A DNA stretch of 64,000 nucleotides. It comes from Silene conica. Lineage: Eukaryota > Streptophyta > Magnoliopsida > Caryophyllales > Caryophyllaceae. The stretch lies in NCBI GenBank assembly GCA_029255685.2, contig CM055318.2, forward strand, positions 1,803,001 to 1,867,000, in the 5' to 3' direction. Positions 50,401 through 62,400 of this stretch are shown here, in pieces; position 1 is the stretch's first letter; each line of letters begins with the position of its first letter. The position numbers and the translations under genes are program-made. The notes beneath the pieces are model-generated. The model did no database searches. It was not told the origin of the DNA and saw nothing but the letters and a program-made list of their open reading frames with translations.

Positions 50401-50782
50401 AATGAGAATTAGTGAATGGACAAACACAAGCATGATGTTCGGGTTCTTAATACGCCCTTATTAAGGCACACGTTAGAAAAACCGTTAAAGACGAAAAGTA
50501 GAACAGAATGAAACACATGATTGAAAAGAATAACAAAAATTCAAAGAACCAACCTGATGATCAGGGACTTGCCTAACATTGCTCAAATCCTACACAATTA
50601 AACACCAAAAAAGATAAGATTTTGATAACTGCCCACAAAATTCAAACATTCAGACTACCAAAATAAGTAAAAACATTACAAAAATCAGAAGAATTAAGTC
50701 AAATAACCTGGAATCTATCAGGGAAAGTCATTGAAATTGCACCACCAAACAAAGAATGCACAGAAAATGCATCTTGTGCCAT
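47433..50782 (-). CDS. MOG1: MOG1-like Ran-binding protein, diverged paralogue
   Basis: Exons 50708-50782, 50554-50589, 50060-50197, 48688-48774, 48383-48430, 47677-47753 and 47433-47574 have the same lengths as in the array genes, keep GT-AG borders, and give 200 aa. A few codons differ: Val to Ile before GQM in exon 4 (AVGQM to AIGQM), Val to Ala in GAGVVRP, Val to Ile in MAEVFK. No stop or frameshift is seen, so this gene also looks functional. It is head-to-head with CUL3, with 1.6 kb between the two ATGs. Its leader intron donor (CAG|GTCAGT) is conserved. Confidence 0.9.
47921..48208. mobile_element. Complete solo LTR in MOG1 intron
   Basis: 288 bp ending in GTTATAACA and bordered by ATACG on both sides (47916-47920 and 48209-48213). 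The left end reads GTATCTG, as if the T of a TG terminus were lost. The leader-like TTAATAAAACTCTCTCCC and the pyrimidine-rich tail resemble plant Copia LTRs. No internal retrotransposon domains are present. Confidence 0.78.
49153..49505. mobile_element. 353-bp MITE private to the diverged MOG1
   Basis: The left end TTAATTGATAAGAATACTC and the complement of the right end TTAATTGATAAAAATACTC start inverted repeats of about 75 bp, which continue through GAACTAT, CTGCTCAAA and TTTTAACTACCAA. It is absent from the matching intron of the array copies (around 6310-6370), where a different short sequence stands. The target duplication is unclear. Confidence 0.82.
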
Positions 50783-51345
50783 TTTCAGCAACCCAGAATT
50801 CTTAGTAACTGCAGCAACAACAGAAACAAATTATTTAATTAAGCTGAAAGGATGAAGATAAAAGGAGTTGAAGAATGCTCAATAATGGAGTTCATGGACT
50901 GACCTGATGAAATGTAGGATTATGGAGTTGGTTGCAGAGTTCCAGAAAGTGCGGAAAAATGGAGGAAGAGGTGGTTTATATATGCGTGCTTTGATTAGCT
51001 TCATTATGACGCCCCTAATATCCTTTGTGCTTCATAATGACGCCAGTTCTTTTTTTTTCCATTATACCCAGTTTTCTTTGGGGGGTGATCGGGTCAGTCG
51101 GGGTGGATTGTATCAGTTTTAACGTTCTTGGACGAGCCGGTTTTGGGGTCACTTGATGTGTCGGGTGGCGACTGGGGGGCGTTTAGGTGCTGTTATTGAC
51201 GTTTTTGGTTTGTTACTTAAAAAAAAAAAAAACAACAGTATTAATTTGATCCGGTAATATTGTTGGAATGGATGATCAATTTTATTGATCAATGTAGAGT
51301 TAGGCTCATATCTGGTCAAGTTTTGGTCATTGATTATCGGGTTAT

Positions 51346-52402
51346 ATCAAGTGAGTCCAAAATAAGTTGTTTTCGCTTGATATACTTTTGAAATTTGTCG
51401 AGTCGGGTGTGCGTTTCATTTTTCCTATCCATAATATTTTTTTAGTTATTAGTCTAGTGGTTATGACAGAGGTATTGTGGACACGAGGTCGCACGATCAA
51501 ATCTCCCCCTATTTGTAATGCGACAAAGTGCGCGTTCCGTTTAAAAAATATAATTATTCCCAAACATAGGGACTTAAATGGTACTTCTGTCGGAATCTGT
51601 AATAGTGTTTTGTCATATCAAACCGTTTTATAAGTTTAACTATATGATGTTCTCGTTAAAAAAAAACGTAGCCTTATAACTTCATCACTTAAGTCCATTA
51701 AGTACATCCTTCGCACAACCCACAAACTCAAGCTATGCGCTACCCAATACCACCATGAAAGGACACAAGACAAGAACGATAAAAAAAAAACCATACTTAA
51801 GTCCAACGTAGTATCACCATTCCACTCTATGACCTATCCCGATTCCCGACTCACGAATCCCCTATCATAGACATTTTTCGTTTATTTTTTTTTGGCATTA
51901 TTAGTAAAATGTAGCAAACTTTTTAATTTTTACGATCTAGTATACAATCAAACGGTCATATAAAATCATTATATATTTAGATTTACGCAACATAAATAGC
52001 ATAAAATCAGCGTATAACGGAACATAAATAAATAAATTCTCGAAATTATTTTTCAAATAAAAATCGTGGTTAAATCCTATCTATCTCGTACCTACTCCGT
52101 ATTTTTCTAAATACACAAGACCATCCTCCTTCAAATTCCAAACCTCTCAATAATTCCCCTTTTTCTTTTCCCCGACAATCGTTACCCTAATTCAAAAGCT
52201 AAACCCTAATCCACAATCACAATCCAATTAAATTCCCCCTTTCCTTTTCAAATCTCAATTGTTATTCTCAGATCTTCTCTTCGACACCTCTCAATCATGT
52301 CGATTTCGCAATAATCTCATTTTTTGCATTTTTGGCGATTAAATTGGGGATTTTCTGGAATCGTAATTTATTTATTTAGGGTTTTATTTATTCAATTGAA
52401 GG
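51346..52402. other. CUL3 upstream region
   Basis: No gene seen. At 51445-51545 a stretch with TTAGTCTAGTGGTTATGA and a degenerate B-box-like GATCAAATCTC may be an old tRNA-derived SINE. The last few hundred bases (about 52100-52402) are C- and T-rich and should contain the CUL3 promoter and 5' UTR. Confidence 0.5.
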
Positions 52403-55400
52403 ATGAGTAATCAAAGGAAAAAGCCGTTTCAAATTGAGGCGTTCAAGCATAAGGTGGTGGTTGATCCGAAATACGGCGATAAGACATGGAAAGTATTGGA
52501 GCATGCGATTCATGAGATTTATAATCATAATTCAAGTAATCTTAGCTTTGAAGAGCTTTATAGGTGATTCATTCTTCTTTCTGATTAGTTAATTTTATTT
52601 TCTGCTCATTTTTACAATTTAATTGATGTTGATGATGTTTGTTAAGCACCCGGTCCGATCATTTGTTTACCTTTGATTTACATATCGATGACAAAGAGTA
52701 AAAAAGTTAACCAAACATATTGACGGAGACGCAGGGAGTATATGAATAGATTTGTTCTTGCATTTATAAGCTCGTCACCATCGTCTTCTTAGCTTTGATT
52801 CAAATATGGCCGACGAAGAATTAGAAAGGTATACAATTGACTGGGGAGGAGGGAGTAGTCAAATAGCTAGGATGATTTGATAACTGGGAATTTGTGGAAG
52901 GTATCAAGTATAAACATTAGGAAAGAATGGCGTATGTTATTCTGGGTTTGAGTGGTCGGTGGCGAAATGATCTTGTTGTAATGTGTGTAACATCTTAGTT
53001 GGATGCAGTTTTGAATGTTTAGCCAATGGCCATTGAAAAATCTGGAATTGAAGAGGTGAACAGAGTTGTGAATTTTTGGATGAGTTTTGCTTCTGTTGAT
53101 AACGGAGAAGGGTTGGATAATTGATGCGTTGGAATGGGCTGAGCACCAAAATATCATCACCTGTTTACATGTCTATGTTGGATCGTTGGTCGTGTTTTAT
53201 CCACCCTTTTCAACTGTCCATTTTGTATTGGTGACAATTTGTGGTGCTTCTATATGTTAATCCACCACAAATCACCACTGTCGAAGTGACCTATTTACCG
53301 TGATTGGACTTATCAGTTGATAGCTTTTGAGTACTTGACTGCCTAGAAATTCATGTTTGGAAGGCTTGGATTAGTTTTGTGCATTGTCGTTTTTGCGGTT
53401 TTGGTGGGGGGAATAGCATAGAAGTTTATGTTCTAAGATTTTAATATGACTGCTTATGTCATTACATACATGCTCGTTGGTTGCTACTTAGCTGAGTGAT
53501 ACCTAGATGGCTAGATATCTTCTTGCTTATGAGAATAGCCGATTGTTTTCTCAGAATGGGGAGCTTCAAATATAATACGTGGATGAATGGGTGAAGGATT
53601 AGAGTATCTCTTTGCTTAGTTCATGGTACCTATGCTTAGTTTAAAAAGGCGCGCCTCAGGCGCAAGGCGAGGGTAGGCGCCGGGCCTGGGGCATCAGAGG
53701 AAGGAGGCGTGGCTGTGTGAAAAAGGCTCAAAAAGGCGCGCGCCTCAAGTGAAGGCTCAAGGCGCAACAAGGCGCGCCTTATTCGCTTTAGGCTCTAGAA
53801 GACACTTTTTCACTACAAGTCACATGTTAAGCATGTGACTTTCCTTACTTATAATATCTTAGATTAAAAAAACATCCTTTAACCTAATTTTAACTATCTT
53901 TTAATATATTTTTGATGTGAATTAATTTGTTTTAGTAATACTTAGTGTGTAGAACTAGTTTAGAGGCTCATACAAAAAAGATGCGCCTCGCGTTCAAAAG
54001 GCGCGCGCCTTGCGCCTTGCGCCTCATCGCCTCGGCCCCTCATCGCCTCGGTGCGCCTTGCGCCTCTTCAAACTAAGTACCTATGTTGAGTGTTATTTTA
54101 TAACTTTCTACATCTTTAGTATTTGTAAAGAATAAGAATAATATATATATTGCTTGGATATGATAAAAAAATTGAGAAGTATGCTATAAATTCTTTTGCT
54201 CTCCACAATGGGGAGTTCTACATCGAAGTTGATATTAGGAGTAATCTTTATCATCAAAAAGCAGTGCCAGATTGTTTGTATCTTTTGTAGGGATGATGCC
54301 ACTATGATGGTGCAATTAGACGATATCAGATTTAGGAAATTCAGCTGAAATGATAAAAGTAATTTGTTCTCAATTAATAGTGAAGGAGTGGGTTAAATGG
54401 ACATTGCAGTTTTAGATGTGGGCTTGTGCTCATGCATCTGTACTCTTAATTTTTTGCTTCCCTCCCACGTTTCTCATCTATGATCTTGTTTTATGCTTGC
54501 TACTATGCAGAAATGCTTACAATATGGTTCTCCACAAATACGGCGAGAGGTTGTATTCTGGACTTGTGGCAACCATGACTACACATCTGAAAGAAATCTC
54601 AAGGTCCATAGAAGTGGCTCAGGGAGGCTCTTTCCTTGAAGAGTTGAACAGAAAATGGGCTGAACATAACAAAGCTTTACAGATGATCCGGGATATACTG
54701 ATGTATATGGACAGAACATTCGTTCCCAGCACTCACAAAACACCTGTGTATGAGCTCGGCCTGAACTTGTGGAGGGACCATGTTATCCACTCCAGCAATA
54801 TCCAGCCAAGGCTTTTAAACACTCTTCTTGATTTAGTTTTAAAAGAGAGAACTGGGGAAGTTATAAATCGGGGGCTAATGAGGAACATAATCAAGATGTT
54901 TATGGATCTAGGATCTTCTGTCTACCAGGAAGACTTTGAGAAGCCATTTCTCGAAGTTTCTGCTAACTTTTACCATGTTGAATCTCAACAGTTCATTGAG
55001 AGCTGTGACTGCGGTGATTACTTGAAAAAGGCTGAGAGGCGATTAAATGAAGAAATTGAAAGGGTTTCACATTATCTGGACGTTAAGAGTGAAGAAAAGA
55101 TAACAAAGGTTGTGGAGAGGGAGATGGTTGCTAACCACATGCTAAGGCTTGTTCACATGGAAAATTCAGGTCTGGTGAATATGCTTCTTGATGATAAGTA
55201 TGAAGATCTTGGGCGAATGTATAACTTGTTTCGTCGTGTAACTAATGGTTCCAACACCGTCCGAGATGTGATGACGTCTCATATCAGAGACACCGGCAAG
55301 CAGCTTGTTACTGACCCAGAACGGGTGAAGGATCCTGTTGAATTTGTGCAGCGTTTACTAGACGAGAAAGATAAATATGATAAAATAATAAGCTCAGCAT

Positions 55401-56551
55401 TTGGCAATGATAAGACTTTCCAGAATGCTCTGAATTCTTCATTTGAGTACTTCATCAATTTGAATCCCCGTTCGCCCGAGTTTATATCTCTATTTGTCGA
55501 TGATAAACTCCGTAAAAGTCTCAAGGGTGTTACTGAAGAAGATGTGGAAGTTGTATTAGATAAGGTCATGATGTTGTTCAGATACTTACAAGAAAAAGAC
55601 GTTTTTGAGAAGTACTATAAACAGCATCTGGCCAAACGACTGTTATCAGGAAAAACGGTGTCCGATGATGCAGAGAGAAGCTTGATAGTCAAGCTCAAGA
55701 CTGAGTGTGGCTATCAGTTTACTTCGAAGTTGGAGGGAATGTTCACTGACATGAAAACTTCTCAGGATACTACTCAAGGGTTTTATGCGAGTCATGGTGC
55801 AGAGTTAGGGGATGGGCCCACCCTGGCTGTGCAGGTTTTAACAACCGGTTCTTGGCCTACACAATCAAGTATTCCTTGCAACCTGCCTGCCGAATTATCT
55901 GTACTTTGTGAAAAGTTCCGTTCGTATTACCTCGGGACACACACTGGAAGAAGATTGTCATGGCAAACTAACATGGGCACTGCCGATATTAAAGCAACTT
56001 TCGGTAAGGGTCAAAAGCATGAACTAAATGTCTCTACCTATCAAATGTGTGTCTTAATGCTCTTTAATAATGCTGATCGACTTACGTATCGGGAAATCGA
56101 GCTAGCTACCGAGATTCCTACCATAGAGCTTAAGAGATGTTTGCAGTCTCTAGCTCTTGTTAAGGGTAAGAATGTTCTTCGGAAAGAGCCCATGAGCAAA
56201 GATATTGGTGAAAATGATACCTTCTTGTTCAACGACAAGTTCTCGAGCAAATTCTATAAGGTCAAGATAGGAACAGTTGTATCGCAGAAAGAGTCGGAGC
56301 CTGAGAAACAGGAGACAAGACAACGGGTGGAGGAGGATAGAAAACCACAGATAGAAGCTGCTGTGGTAAGGATAATGAAGTCGAGAAAAGTTTTAGATCA
56401 TAATAATGTTATTGCAGAAGTCACAAAGCAATTGCAGTCTCGTTTCTTGCCAAACCCAGTGGAGATTAAGAAACGTATTGAGTCCCTCATCGAACGTGAG
56501 TTCTTGGAAAGGGATAATACTGATAGGAAGTTGTATCGTTACCTCGCGTGA
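52403..56551 (+). CDS. CUL3: Cullin-3, scaffold of CRL3 ubiquitin ligases
   Basis: Exon 1 52403-52563 and exon 2 54511-56551 join as AG|A (Arg) to give 733 aa, the usual length of plant CUL3 (about 732). It begins MSNQRKKPFQIEAFKHKVVV and has the cullin N-terminal repeats (about residues 30-370), cullin homology region (EKYYKQHLAKRLLSGKTVSD, SKLEGMFTDMKTS, TGRRLSWQTNMGTADIKA) and the C-terminal winged-helix domain ending DRKLYRYLA. The NEDD8 acceptor lysine in VVRIMKSRK is at about residue 677. In this family the N-terminus binds BTB adaptors and the C-terminus binds RBX1, in nucleus and cytosol. A single intron after the first 53 codons matches the known plant gene form. Exon 2 is also open 95 nt upstream of its acceptor, so a naive frame starts too early at 54416. 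Confidence 0.97.
53635..54077. mobile_element. GC-rich hAT-type MITE in CUL3 intron
   Basis: 443 bp with inverted ends CTTAGTTTAAAAAGGCGC and the complement of CTTAGTTTGAAGAGGCGC, flanked by a perfect 8-bp duplication TACCTATG (53627-53634 and 54078-54085). Both halves are packed with GGCGCGCC/GGCGC words, against an AT-rich centre and surroundings, so the arms can pair strongly. Confidence 0.9.
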
Positions 56552-57022
56552 GGTAAGAGACTTTTTAGTGCAGTTTACTGTGTCATTTGGATGTTTACTG
56601 CTGAAAATGGATTCAATGCTGTACCTTATGTTGATTAATGGGTCGGTTGCGCTTGAATTATACCCATCTCAATGGAAGTTTGAATAGTTTTCCTTCAATG
56701 TTGGTGTCGATTTTACGTGGATTTTTCTGTTTGGTCTCCTAATAGCCCAAAGGGAGTATTCTCAAACTGGTTACCGTTGTAACTTGCAAGTAAAGTGAAA
56801 GTCTGCCTTGCGGAACTGGCCTGGTAGTCCTGTTATTGTTCTCGGAACACTCTTTGTCCGTTCCAAAGGGAAAAACCTACAAGGCTGATACCTCATATAC
56901 GCGTCTAATATTGGTAGCTGTTTTTAAGCACCTATGTATCGGTGCTACATTGCTGTTTTCAAGTACAGTTGTTTTGAGTGACGTCGCTCAATGGGAAGTC
57001 GGTTTGCTGATTTGTCTACGTC

Positions 57023-57260
57023 AGTGGAAGTGAGACGGAGGTACAAGGACAGATTACGCAACTCAGGCTGCCATCCCTGTATTTCGAGACACAAAACAAG
57101 ACGGTCTCACCTGAACACATCTTTGTCGCCGTATTTTTTTCTCAGTTTTCAGTTTTTTTTTTTTCAGTTTTCAGTGGGAGTGAGACGGGACTCGGGAGGT
57201 ATGAGTAATACAACAGATTATGCAACTCAGGCTGCCATCCCTGTATTTAGGGCAATATAT
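57023..57260. repeat. Imperfect direct duplication downstream of CUL3
   Basis: GTGGAAGTGAGACGGA (57023) and the following ACTCAGGCTGCCATCCCTG recur as GTGGGAGTGAGACGGG (57172) and the same ACTCAGG block, about 150-165 bp on. A T-rich stretch lies between them. Confidence 0.75.
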
Positions 57261-57989
57261 GTCTGATGCCTCACTTAGTTTTGCTTCGTGTTTCAGCGTA
57301 TTCTCATAAATACAATTTAGATTTCGAAAGATTGCTTCATGACTATCTAGCATCTTAGAGCACTTGCAACTTACCATACTCGGATTTTTTTCATAAAAAA
57401 AAGATGTAATTGATTTGTACCGACTTTCTTGATCAAAGTAATTACGTCTGTTAGAATTCAAGAAATAGACCGACTCCTTTCAACATGTTGAAATTATTTT
57501 GGCTCTAAAGGGATGCCCGAGAGGCGGAGTACTACAAAGATCACAAATAGGAACTCGTAAAGATTTGTACTTCCGGAGTTACAGGTAAGAGTTCTGAACA
57601 CGAGGAATAATGCCGCCACAAAAATCTCAAATTACATGGAAATCATAGATTCACGAGGAACTTCATCATCATTCTCGTGGGAAGTTACATCACTGGAAGA
57701 ATGAATCATCCGAAAACCAAGGTCTGTGAGTCATACGACTAAGGTGAGCGCCACGCAGACGGGATGCATTCTGATATACTGCAGAGAAACAGCAGTTGTT
57801 TAGTTCAACGGATCCTGCATATCCGCACTGTTAATTAGGATGCATATTTAAAGTTCAATCATGTCTAACAAGAATTGGCCAAGTACAGCAAAACTGAAAA
57901 TCAAATTAAGAATATTTACTCCACGATGTAAATACGCAAACAATGGATGCTGTCTTCCAGGTTTGTTTGGATGAAAAGATTTAGGCCCC

Positions 57990-58360
57990 AAACAGCATAT
58001 TGACTCATTTTTAGCATATTGAAGGCTTTTAGCATGTTTGACTAGTGAATATGCTAATTTTCGTGTTTGGTAAACAACATGTTAAAAAGGCATATTTGGG
58101 GTCAATATGCTATTTTACAATATGCTGCTTACCCCAGCATATTGGTTAGCAATTTAGCATATTGTAAAATAGGAAAGTTTATTTCATTTTATAAAGAAAA
58201 TTAAGAATCTACTAATTCTAATCTGCCTATAACCAAACACTCAAATTAATTCTGCTAATTATAATATGCTAGTCAAACATTCTATTGCAATCTGCCATTT
58301 ATAATCCGCCATTACAATCTGCTCATGCTAAAATTAATCCGCTGTAAACACTAACCAGGG
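57990..58360. repeat. Dispersed MITE-like repeat, member 2
   Basis: Related to 11461-11883: shared CATATTG and GGTAAACAACAT words on the left, and TAATTCTGCTAATTA with AATCCGCTGT on the right. Ends are not precisely defined. Confidence 0.6.
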
Positions 58361-59424
58361 CCTTAGACGATAAAGGCCAAAGGGAGCGGGCCAAAATCAT
58401 TTATTTGGTTAGGAAAGTAATCTGGAAGGAAAGGCGGGAGAAGAAATCATGGGATCCATTTCTCTTCTATAAGCTTAATAAAAATCCTTCCTAACATCGA
58501 AAACATTTGGAGGGATAACGCCCAACTTTTCCGTTTCCCTCGGAAAAATCAATCCAAACATACTCTTAATGATAAATGACTGTAAAATTGTAGCATGAAC
58601 ACTCCTTTCTCTAGTCATCTCGGAAGTTCGAGATTCATCATACTGAAAATTCAGAATGCGAAATAAACAGATTTCTGGAGCATCAGATGTTCTTCACGGT
58701 ACACTATCCCCTTCACAGCTAGAAAAGAAAAGATGTGAACTTAACTACTGATTGTTCAATTTGATCTTCACCTCAAAAGTGTGTAGCCGACAGCTTTAAT
58801 ATGGAAATAGCAGTTTCGATAAATAAAATGTGACAAAATTTACGTAGTATCTCTACATATATGATTATACGAATGATCAAAGTTGACAACTTTAGACAAT
58901 CGCAATCAGATGAGAACAAAATAAATACGGTGGAAGTAGCAACATTTTCATTGAAATAGAAAAGAACTCGTTATGAGAGACGAGATATATACATATATAT
59001 AAAACTAACCTGGACTTCTGGATAACGAGGACGCACAGAAAAATTAATCCACAGGTTCATCAGATCTTTCCCATCTTAGGTTGAATTGCTGAAGATGTAT
59101 AAAACCACGCACAACAAAACAAAAAAACATCAAGAAGGAAGAAACGCATATTTACTAGTGAATATGCTGGCCAGGAAACGGAGAAAAAAATGGTTGTAGA
59201 TGGTTCGGATAAATATATACAAAATTCGAGAACAAAGAGTCCGAAATGGTCAAACAAAATTAAATCACTCGGAAATACATTCAAGTTCATAAAGAGCTTT
59301 AAGACTAGTATATGATCCTCTACTGGGGTTGAGTCTTATGAGTACAACTCGTCATGGAATGCAAAAATAGAGAACAAATGAATAAGGGCTATTACCATGT
59401 CAGGAAAACAATCTTTCTCGGTGA

Positions 59425-62400
59425 TCAAGGAGGGGCCGGCAGAGAAGAATCATCCCTATGATGAAATAACTTAACTAGTGCTCGGCGTTCACAATCCTAC
59501 AAGGAACAAGCATCCCAAAAATAATCACTCGGTTACAAAGTTCAAAAATTGTTATGTATTCCGTATCACATAAGAAAGACTAGTTGCATATATACTGTAA
59601 ATAGAGACCGTGAACGACACTAAACTTAGGCCATGTTCTTTCTACCTTAATTTCAGCTCCTTTCAATTTTGTTTGGTTGTATTCCGTTAAGTTTTATTTA
59701 CGTTCAATCAATTATTTTCAACTAATCTCTTCACAAAGGTAACTTTTAGTTCAACTAAATTCACTCCAGCTCAGTACCACTCAATTTAGTTCAATTAAGC
59801 TCTGCTCCAATTTATTCAATTCAGCTCGTTTCAGGCGAAAAGAACAGGGCCTTACTGTGTTATAAGAGCTCTCAAATTACAATCAACATGTTTGTTTCTT
59901 AATTCTGTTGAAGTGGAAGGTAGAATTACGAGATATATAAGAAAAGAACTCTCATTTGCACGTGGAGCTGACTACAGGCAGAAAGAACCCCGGAAAGAAA
60001 ACTTCTTATCCTACTAAAGAACGGTCTCAGAACAGTGGAGGAGCTATTAGAATCTAGAGCAAGAAAAGTGCAAAATGCTAACAGTAAGCTCTCAAGTCTA
60101 TAACAAATAATTAAGCGCATATTAGCCAAAAATGTAACCTTGAACATGTGAAGGTAGAATGGTCTACGAGAATTAGTTCGCTTTAACTTTAGATAGGTGT
60201 AGGCGAAGCTGAGCTGGTCCCGGGAGGTGAAACGATCAACTTCATTAAACCAGAGACAGGAAAAGAGATTTGACATTGGCGTGTGAGCCCTGATTATAAA
60301 TGAGCCTTCGGGAACATCTGTGCATGAAGAATACAACAACAACAACAACATCAGAGCCTTAGTCCCAAAATGTTTTGGGGTCGGCTGACCGTCATGAGTG
60401 AACTCTCATCTCAACAAGAGAAAAAAGAAAGAAACGAAAGAAAACGGAAGTGGAGTGAAACAAAAAATGAAAGGCAAAGGGATTTTATAGATTTTAAATC
60501 GAACTTATCACATGTATAAAAACCCAAAAAAATAAATCAAGAATAAAGTTTGAAGTGACTTTGAAAAACGAAGTAAAATTTAATATAAGAGTTTTGGGGA
60601 AAAAGTGTAACAAACCCCTTAAAAGGAAGAGATATTAGAACATACAACTTGGAAGTAGTTTATGAGGGTCGGAGGCATCAAACTTGGTGAGCCCGTCAGA
60701 CCGGTAAAACATGAACTGCTCATCTATAGCGGTGTGGTTGTACTTATTAAGACGCTTATTTTGGAGCACCTCCTCCCACAAACACTGACGATCATAATGT
60801 TTCGAAATAGCATACTCTGACCGTGTTCTCCATAGAAAATGTTCCAGAATTAGCATTGGATCAGTATTAAGCCGCATCTTACTATCTAGCCAGATTGAAT
60901 ACCTGCATAGTCGCAAGTGAGCCATCAACACATAGAGATGATACTATTCACGAACAGTTAATAACGATGGCACGGAGAACTACCTAGAAGATGGAAATAG
61001 GCGATGAGCTAGAAGCTTTGGGACCTTGCCATTTCTACGCATGTCGTCGTATGGCAAATTCCTGACGATAACAATTCTCCATAAACCCATGCGTCCTCTT
61101 TCATCGGGAACATTTCCTTCAGCAGATAATTTTATCAATGTTTGCTCATCCACAAACATAACAAAACATACATTTCTCTTGGAATATTCACTGATCTGTT
61201 ACAAGCAAATTCGTATGTTACACATTTGGTTCCAAATTTTTATTTGCCTGCCAGAATTCCCAAGCCTGCCAAGGGGCACAGCCTCGATATGGAGAAAATT
61301 TGAAAACATAGACAACTTTACAAGGTGTAAAGATACTGCCATCATCAATATGTATGATACACTCACCAATTTGCTAGTCGGTCTCCTTAGAAAATCAGAA
61401 CTACCGAAGATGCAAGATGAAACAACAATAACACAGGACTGCATATACTTGGTGTCCTTATCATCCAATTTAAAACCAGAACCCCCAATTCCATCAGGCC
61501 CCTTTACAAAACCACAATGCAGAGTCTTATCTCCAGCATGAAAAGATATCTCCCGCTCTTCAAGGGACTGATGTCCTCCAAATCGCAGATCATATGGGAT
61601 CTTAATGAGTGCTTTATCCTCTTTGTCGACATAATCTAATTTAAACCTCGTGAAGTTGATGTAATCTTTGGGATCCAGGATATATTCAACACTTTTTGCA
61701 AATTCAATGTCACACGGAAAATCTGTATGATGAATGATAATATCAGCAAAAAACCACACGAACACACACACGAACAGGGGGCCCTTCCCAAGAATTTAAC
61801 ATGTGATGTACACTTCCAAACGACAGAGCAAAGAGCAAAAAGCACAGTTTAGACTTACGTTTCCGGGACCTCTTTTTTGGAGGAGGGTTGATCTCAGCAG
61901 CTTTATCTTCTACATCAATGGATGAGATAGATTCCAAGGTATTGTTGATCACTAAGAGACCATCTTCTAAACTAAATCGTTCCTCTGAAATGTTCCTTTC
62001 AATTTCCTTTTCACCTACAAAATTTTATCCTTAATTAGAAAAGATAACAATTCATTGAAAGACCTTCCAACAGATACATATACAGAATATTCTTTCATGA
62101 ACTAAACAATGCGTTTCAGCGCACGGCTCAATGGGCCACGAGCTAGCACATTAGGTGTGGCTGTAGTATAAGGCACGCCTAATAATGTGCACTACCGTGC
62201 AAGTCCATATATTTTGGCATATTCGTCATAATCCTAATTGAGGTCAATGTCTACCTAGAGCGATGGGCCAAAAGGGGTCTAGATGTAAGAGTTACCAATG
62301 GAGTCCGGCTTCTAACTCGAGGTATCAAACTATTGATAAAGTACTCAGGAAGAACCTAGCTCTATCCAGATCAGTTCTGGTTAGACCGGCTTCTGTTGCC

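Larger units (their letters stand above)
47268..51345. repeat. Diverged paralogous segment closing the array
   Basis: Aligns with unit positions 4276-10740 but with frequent substitutions and indels from the first base onward (47268 is C against T at 4276). Relative to the unit it lacks the SINE and about 2.4 kb including the foldback element, and carries the full solo LTR and a private 353-bp MITE. Homology fades near 51345, after which CUL3 upstream sequence begins. Confidence 0.9.
56552..59424. other. Intergenic region between CUL3 and DUF616 genes (convergent)
   Basis: Holds the CUL3 3' UTR, a duplicated block (57023-57260), a dispersed repeat (57990-58360) and the DUF616 3' UTR. The short frames here show no recognisable protein. 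Confidence 0.65.

Noticed and set aside
51445..51545. Second SINE upstream of CUL3
   Set aside because: A- and B-box resemblance is weak and there is no clear A tail or target duplication, so it is only mentioned within the spacer entry.
54416..54510. Start of CUL3 at 54416
   Set aside because: The first 95 bases are intron: exon 1 at 52403-52563 gives the conserved CUL3 N-terminus and the acceptor TATGCAG ends at 54510.
61026..61541. 171-codon plus-strand frame
   Set aside because: It is antisense to DUF616 exons 3 and 4, whose minus-strand product is clearly recognised.
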